A stretch of 64,000 nt of DNA from contig CM055106.1 of NCBI GenBank assembly GCA_029204225.1, positions 5,372,858 to 5,436,857 of the forward strand, given 5' to 3'. The position numbers were made by a program, and so were the translations under genes. The stretch is from Diphasiastrum complanatum. Its lineage: Eukaryota > Streptophyta > Lycopodiopsida > Lycopodiales > Lycopodiaceae. Positions 39,757 through 46,408 of this stretch are shown here, one piece after another. The notes beneath the pieces were generated by a model. That model searched no databases and was not told where the DNA came from. It worked only from the letters and a program-made list of their open reading frames with translations. How positions within the stretch are numbered: the first letter of the stretch is position 1; each line of letters begins with the position of its first letter.

Positions 39757-42700
39757 GTGCAATGGTAGCCTGAGGCCTCCATGGAGGAGCTCCATTGCTC
39801 TCTCTGAGGTGCGATGGCAGCCTTCGCTGGTCGCCATCCCCTTGCTGGCCATCGCTACTACCTCTTTCGCTGACCTGCATGCTCCATCATTGAGGTTGCA
39901 ACCTTGATAAGTAGCTTGCTGGATTAGTAGCTCAGAATCAACAGCTACCACTGATGTAGCCTGCTGGATTAACTGCTGTCACTGTTGGCTGTTGTTGCCC
40001 TGAAGGAACCACTGTTGATCGTTGCCTGCCTGCAGCCAGCCATCGCTGCCTGCCAGGCATCGCTGCCTTGTGCTGCTTGCAGATTGTAAATGGCCAAGAA
40101 TAAAAAAGCAAGTAGCAGTGGGAGCTCCACTCCCTGCTCACTTGAAAAATCTCAAGCAGCACCTCCAACCACACCATCTTCAGATTCCATCACTTCAGCT
40201 TCAACGCCTTCTACATCTCCAGCTACACCTGCTCCAGTGTCTCGATTTGATCTGCATGCCATCACTATATCTCCTTCTATGTCTGAAAATGAGCCCAGTA
40301 TTGCTCTTCCCTTAACCCCCTAATAGGAATCGATGTTTCAATCTACCCCAACGAAAGATCTGACTCATCCAATCCCTCTACTGTGTGAAGACACAAATAA
40401 GATATACACAATACTGCAATATCATAAGATAGTGATCCAATGCTCAGCAAGCGACTATCCAGCAGTTACTTTCACGCATTCAACAACTTGAATCCTCCAG
40501 TTGGTATATCTATTTCTCACCTAGCAGATGGTTCGCATGACTATATACAATGTTTTATCTACAAAGCATGTATTCAACATACCTGGTTAAGCTTCCTTGG
40601 GGGTCACAAACTAGAATATTACAGGACACATTTTCTACAGGTAGACACATATGGTCTTCCTATATTATAAACTTTGGTTTATATCATAGCCTTCAAACTG
40701 CACTTGTGGGTAGCTAAGGGTTTCTTATGAGATTCAAGGTAGATTACTTTTAACTGCCCAATCGGTCTGCGCTCCCTCATATCTTACAATGACCAGATAT
40801 CTGTAGCCCTTGTCCATCATTGCTAAAACAAAATTTCTATGAGCATAGTCATCCAAGATAAGGACCCCATTGGAGCCATTACTAGTGAAAAGGCTTAGTA
40901 GGAGATGGATTGCTAAGTTGCCATAGCTAGAAAATTGGCCGCTAGCTAGCTATAAGTCGAGTGTTGATAAAGAATGTAATTGGAGGGTGAATCACTCATA
41001 GAAATTAGTCCAAATTGGTGGTCACTAATGGAGGAAAAAAAGATGGAAGTAGTTTTTTAACTAAGGAACTTGCTATGATTCCACATTATGAACAAGATTC
41101 ATACATATGGCATCACATAAGCTCAAAAAGATAGCAATAGATGATCAAGATCAAAAACCACTCACTTGTTAGTCAAATTGTCATCTAACAAGACATGTAA
41201 GACTGCTTCCAATGAAACCACTCATATGAATGAGATAATGAGGACCATAAACACGTAGACAAGTTTAGTCATGTAAATTTGGTAGCTATGCTCATATGAA
41301 TGAGATAATGAGGACCATAAACACTTGTATTGAAACAAGTTTAGTCATGTAAATTTGGTAGCTATGCTATAAAACAAGTATGCTATGGTGATGCTGGCTT
41401 GTCTTTTGAAAAAGTCGCCCATAAAGAACAACACATTGGACACTAGCATTATGTTTCAATGAGACTAAATAACGCAGCAGTTGTTCCACCCACATGGTTC
41501 ATCAGGTGCTGTTGATGCTTCCCCTTTGTAACTTCTATGACAAGTTGGGCGCTGTTGTGAGATAGATACCTTGGGAACATTTAAGGTTGGGAATTTGAGT
41601 CCAAAATATGGACAATTTCTCTCATGGAAACTTGATTTGCCTTGTAATTAAAAGCGTAACCATTGCAAGGTAAGCTATCAAATTCAGGCCCACCTGGTGT
41701 TGTTCCTATTCAAAAGACCAATGAACAAAACAGCAATGATGTTACCTCTTGCAGCATACAGCATTGCAAGCTCTTCAAATCGTATATCGTAGCATATTCC
41801 AACTCCAATACGGCCCACATCTGCTAAAAGACAATGCTACTTAGAAGAGCACTGCCATACTCCTAATCACCTCAACAATAAGCTCTTGCTCACCAACTTG
41901 CAGAGGAAAGCAAACACTACCACCAAAAGTCACTAAAGAAGACCACTGAAATCTTCAACAGTATCATAGTGAAATACACCCACTTCCAGCTCACTGAATG
42001 AGATGTTCCAAAATTCACTTAACAAAACATCATTAGCATGAAGATAATCCTAAAAACATCTGCAAAAGTAACCAGGGTGAAATAAAAGTTTCAATTCAGT
42101 GACAGTGAAAAATACGTGCTCTTGAAAAGCCTGTAGTCACCAACTCTAAATTAGTAAACTCTCAACGACTGGATAGCTATTAAAAGAATAGTGAGCTACC
42201 TCAACATGTGAAGGGGTGTCAGATTTTTCTGGGTTAAGTAAGGACCACAAATAAGCGCATTAAACTTTAACCATTAGAAGTGTACCAGAAATTTATTAGT
42301 GCCATTATTTGAAAAGAATGCAAACAGTTGACAAGTCTATAACCCTCAAAGGCTACAAACAACGTTTATATGGACCAGACCATAGATACCCGTCCCGAGC
42401 ATTCTGCCTCGGTACGTTTTGTCCGTACGTTTGGAACGGAACTCGTTCTGGACGTACGGAACAAGCTACATTTTTTTTTCCTTTGAGCCTGCCATGCACT
42501 CCTGCAGAAAACTCATGAAAACTGATCTGCAAATCAGAATCTGCCTGCGATCCAACCTCTCACAACTTGCCTGTGGATTTGTGAATCTGGGAAATCCTAC
42601 TCCTGCGATCTTCATTTGCCTCACTGATCTGCGAATGTGAAAAAAGATTGTGAACTGACAATTCATTAATCTGCCAACCCACTAACTGTTGTCATGATTA

Positions 42701-45700
42701 TGAATATGTTTCACATTGGCGACAACTCAGATGACAGATCAGTTTTCATGAGTTTCTGCAGGCTACGACAGTTCGAAGCGCGAAAGAAAAAAATTTCCAA
42801 AACATTTTTTTGGTTTTTTTTTCCCGGTTCAAACCGGCTCCGAATGGTTCGAACAGTTCGAACCACGATTCGTGCAACTATGTTCTGTACACATTCCGAA
42901 ACGGAACGGGAATCCATGGACCAGACAAACATATTTACTCATTGTTTCAGCCAAAGTCCAACTTTGCAGTTGAACCTCGGTTCAAGAGTTGATTGCAAAA
43001 AAGAACAAAACATCATATTCACAATAAAGCAAACTGCACACTTTGATGTTTTCCAAAGACAAATATTTACAAGGAAAACAACTGAAGTCTGAACAAATAT
43101 GTAAAAACTCTAAAAGGGAAAAAGAATTTTATCTTGAAGGTTTTCTGAATGAACCCTCGTGATTGCCCTCAATACAGAATCTCATGGTTGAGGACACAGT
43201 ACTGCTTAGCTAATCTGGAGTTAGTTATGCCTCATATTGTGTAAATATAGATAGACATGAAAAGCTATCATACATGTATCAACAACTGTAAGCCCTTCCC
43301 CTGCTGTGAGGGTCTCGGATTCTTTGAAGACAATTTTTCCAGGTATATCAATATCAAACAGGTGCACCTGCCAAAAATATGCACACAGAAACTCACATTA
43401 ACAGATGTTGCCCGATGCAAACTTCAGGTTGCTTATAGATTGTCCCTTTTTAATCATCAAACCAATGCCAACTTCTACAAAGCAAGGTTACAATGATCAT
43501 TTGAAGTTCCAAATGAACATTTGTTTGTGCAACATTAAATCGGAAGTCAGCAAATCCTCAAAAATATTACGGAACAAACATTGTTGTGGAACACGAGACA
43601 TGCCTTGGCCTGAGATCGGCCAATCTTACTAAGGATGCTAACCAGAGGAATCAAAACATCTTAGTTATGACTGGAATGTTTTCCAGCAACTAAAGGTGTG
43701 CATTAGTGATATTGGTAAAGAACTGAAAATCATGTGGCAGGCCACATAGCAAGACTTTCCATCAAAGCTGGTAAAGTGCCAAAAAAAAAGGACTCTCTTA
43801 CGTATTCTGAGTCTAGACTCTAAACGCATGAATATACATCTGCAAAACTACAGTTTCATATGAAGTTGTGGAGAAGATGAATGGCATTCCTCTGACCTTG
43901 GTATATTTTCAGCATGCATCAATTGGCGGCACTATGGTCCATTGAAAAAGAGCTCTAGAATTCAAATGGCAAATCCATGATAAGACATCAAGCTTTCTAC
44001 CTACTTGAGTGTCATAACGTGGTATTGGAGAGTATTGCATACAGGATCTATGAACTGGCACTTCTAGAATTACAAAACACAATGTGGCACGTTGAAATTC
44101 GGATAGCCATACTAATACACAGTGAACAGTAGGATCTTCATGCCTGCGGCTATCCAGAAACCTGGTTAACTCTCTGATCAAATTTCCTGAAAGAATCATG
44201 CTTTGTTTATAAGACTTGTGCAACCATTTATGTCTCAACCAAAAGATTAACATCTTTCATGAATGGCAGCATATACCTTTCTATGTTTGGCTTGAAGTTC
44301 TCCATTCCTCCCATAGATGCAGCAGGTGTTATACAGGTGATCATAAGATCTTTCTGGTATGGAGCCTCCAATGATAGTGACCTGTTTCTTTCTAGCTACA
44401 TCAGAAAGCATCATTGTTGAAGGGGATTCATTGCCTCCTGCATCAATGTCTTCAGCATAAACTGGAAAGCTACTATTTGAATATGGACAGTTCCACATTT
44501 CCTGTTAAAATAGCAAGAAAGATGACTGCCTCACATTATCCTTCAAAATAACTAGACAGAATGTTAGCAATGTCAATTTTCTGCTTTCAAAGTCATGAAC
44601 AAATTACTTAAAAAGAGAGAGAGAGTGGAAATTTTACTAGAAAAGCAGAAAACAATGTTAAAAATTGGTATAACAATGATATCCACAAGTACTTTATTGA
44701 TACAAAACTAAATAAGTTTGTTTAACTGAGCTTATTGTTGATAAACTAAGCTATCTGCAAACTACCTGAACAAAGAGCTAAGCAACAGTGAAAGCAACCA
44801 TGGAGAGTGAAGACCTATCTGTACTACCTGAGGCAACAAGTTAGGGCTAGCCAGCAAGTAGCATTAGGACCCATAATAACCGTTTCGCTCAAAATTGTCA
44901 AAGAAAAAACCCAAGGCCACAACTAAATGATCTAACAACAAAAATAAGTGCAAATCCATGGTCCATGTAAATGCTCCTATCCTTGATATTTGACCTATAA
45001 GTCTCCCTTGTCATAAAAACATTGCCCTGAGTGTCAGCCTAAAATAATATTCGTCCTAGAACATGGAAAGCGCAGAAAAGTGATATACGAAAGATGCACC
45101 AGAATGGCATTCCGAACCCTCGTCATCCAGCTACTCTAGAACCTTTCAAAAATTCATATAATTTTTTCAAAAAAATCAGGCTTAAGCCCAAATTCATGGT
45201 CTTTTGAGCTACATTTTTTCTAGAACAATAAAGAGTGATACAGGAGGCCAAAATCAGTGCATGAACTATGGTTCTGAAGGTTGTTTCTTTGCAGCTCAAT
45301 CTTGGAGTTAGAATGAATCCACTTTGCAACTTAGCAATATAGGCCTAAGTCCACATACATCAATTTTCCCTTAGCATTCGTTACAATGCAAAACCATCAT
45401 TCATTGAAAGAGAAATATTTTCACATGAGAAAAGACAGAGAGAAGAGACATTTGTTAGCAGATGAAAGAGACGAGCCACTTTCTAGAGCTCGATATTATG
45501 GGTCTACGAGTATTACCCCAGTACGTACATAGTGGTCTTTCACATTGCTTACGATGTACATTGGGACAGCTCCGGGTTTCTTTGAATGTTATATGTGGAG
45601 ACAAGACGTCTTTAAGGCATCCCACATGAGAGCAAGATTTGCCAGATATGTACATTAGACAAGGTGAAGTCTGAGGAGCATCTGCTATTTAGATGTACTG

Positions 45701-46351
45701 CTTATTATGAGTTCATAGGACATTACCACTACTTTTACCGTGTTTCTCAAATCACACTACGCTCTCTTATTTCCTATGAGGATCCACCTTGTGTTGCTTT
45801 GATGATACGGGAGATGTTTCTTCTACATCGACACATATGCCAATAGGATCGGTATGGAGATACAGGACAGCCCCAGATTACCTACCTTCTTTTTCTCAAG
45901 GGAATGCTCCAAAGCATATATGGAGAGAGACATTATCTGAGCCTTAAGGATGGGACCCAATGCCCATATCCCATCTCATGACCAACATCATGATTGGAGA
46001 CCTCGTTTAGTATTGAGGTCAAAAGCGGGTCAAACTTCTCACCAAACTATGAGCATACATATGACATCTTCAACATCAACATCATCTATAGCACTGGGAC
46101 TATCTCTCCTTTCTCCCTTCAGCAAAGCTCCAGTTCCCCTAGGCCATGGTATCTGATAGTTCATTGTGTTTATCATTGTATTAATAGGTCAATGACTCGA
46201 ATCATCCATAGCAAATGTTAAGAAAGAGGTCATTGAGGCTAAAAACAGAATACCAACACAAACAGTCTAGGAAAGCGAAGAACAACAACACTAGGAGGTT
46301 TCATGGGCAGACGCTCTTAAACGCCCATAAGCGAAACGCTTCACTTCACTG

Positions 46352-46408
<57 letters not shown>

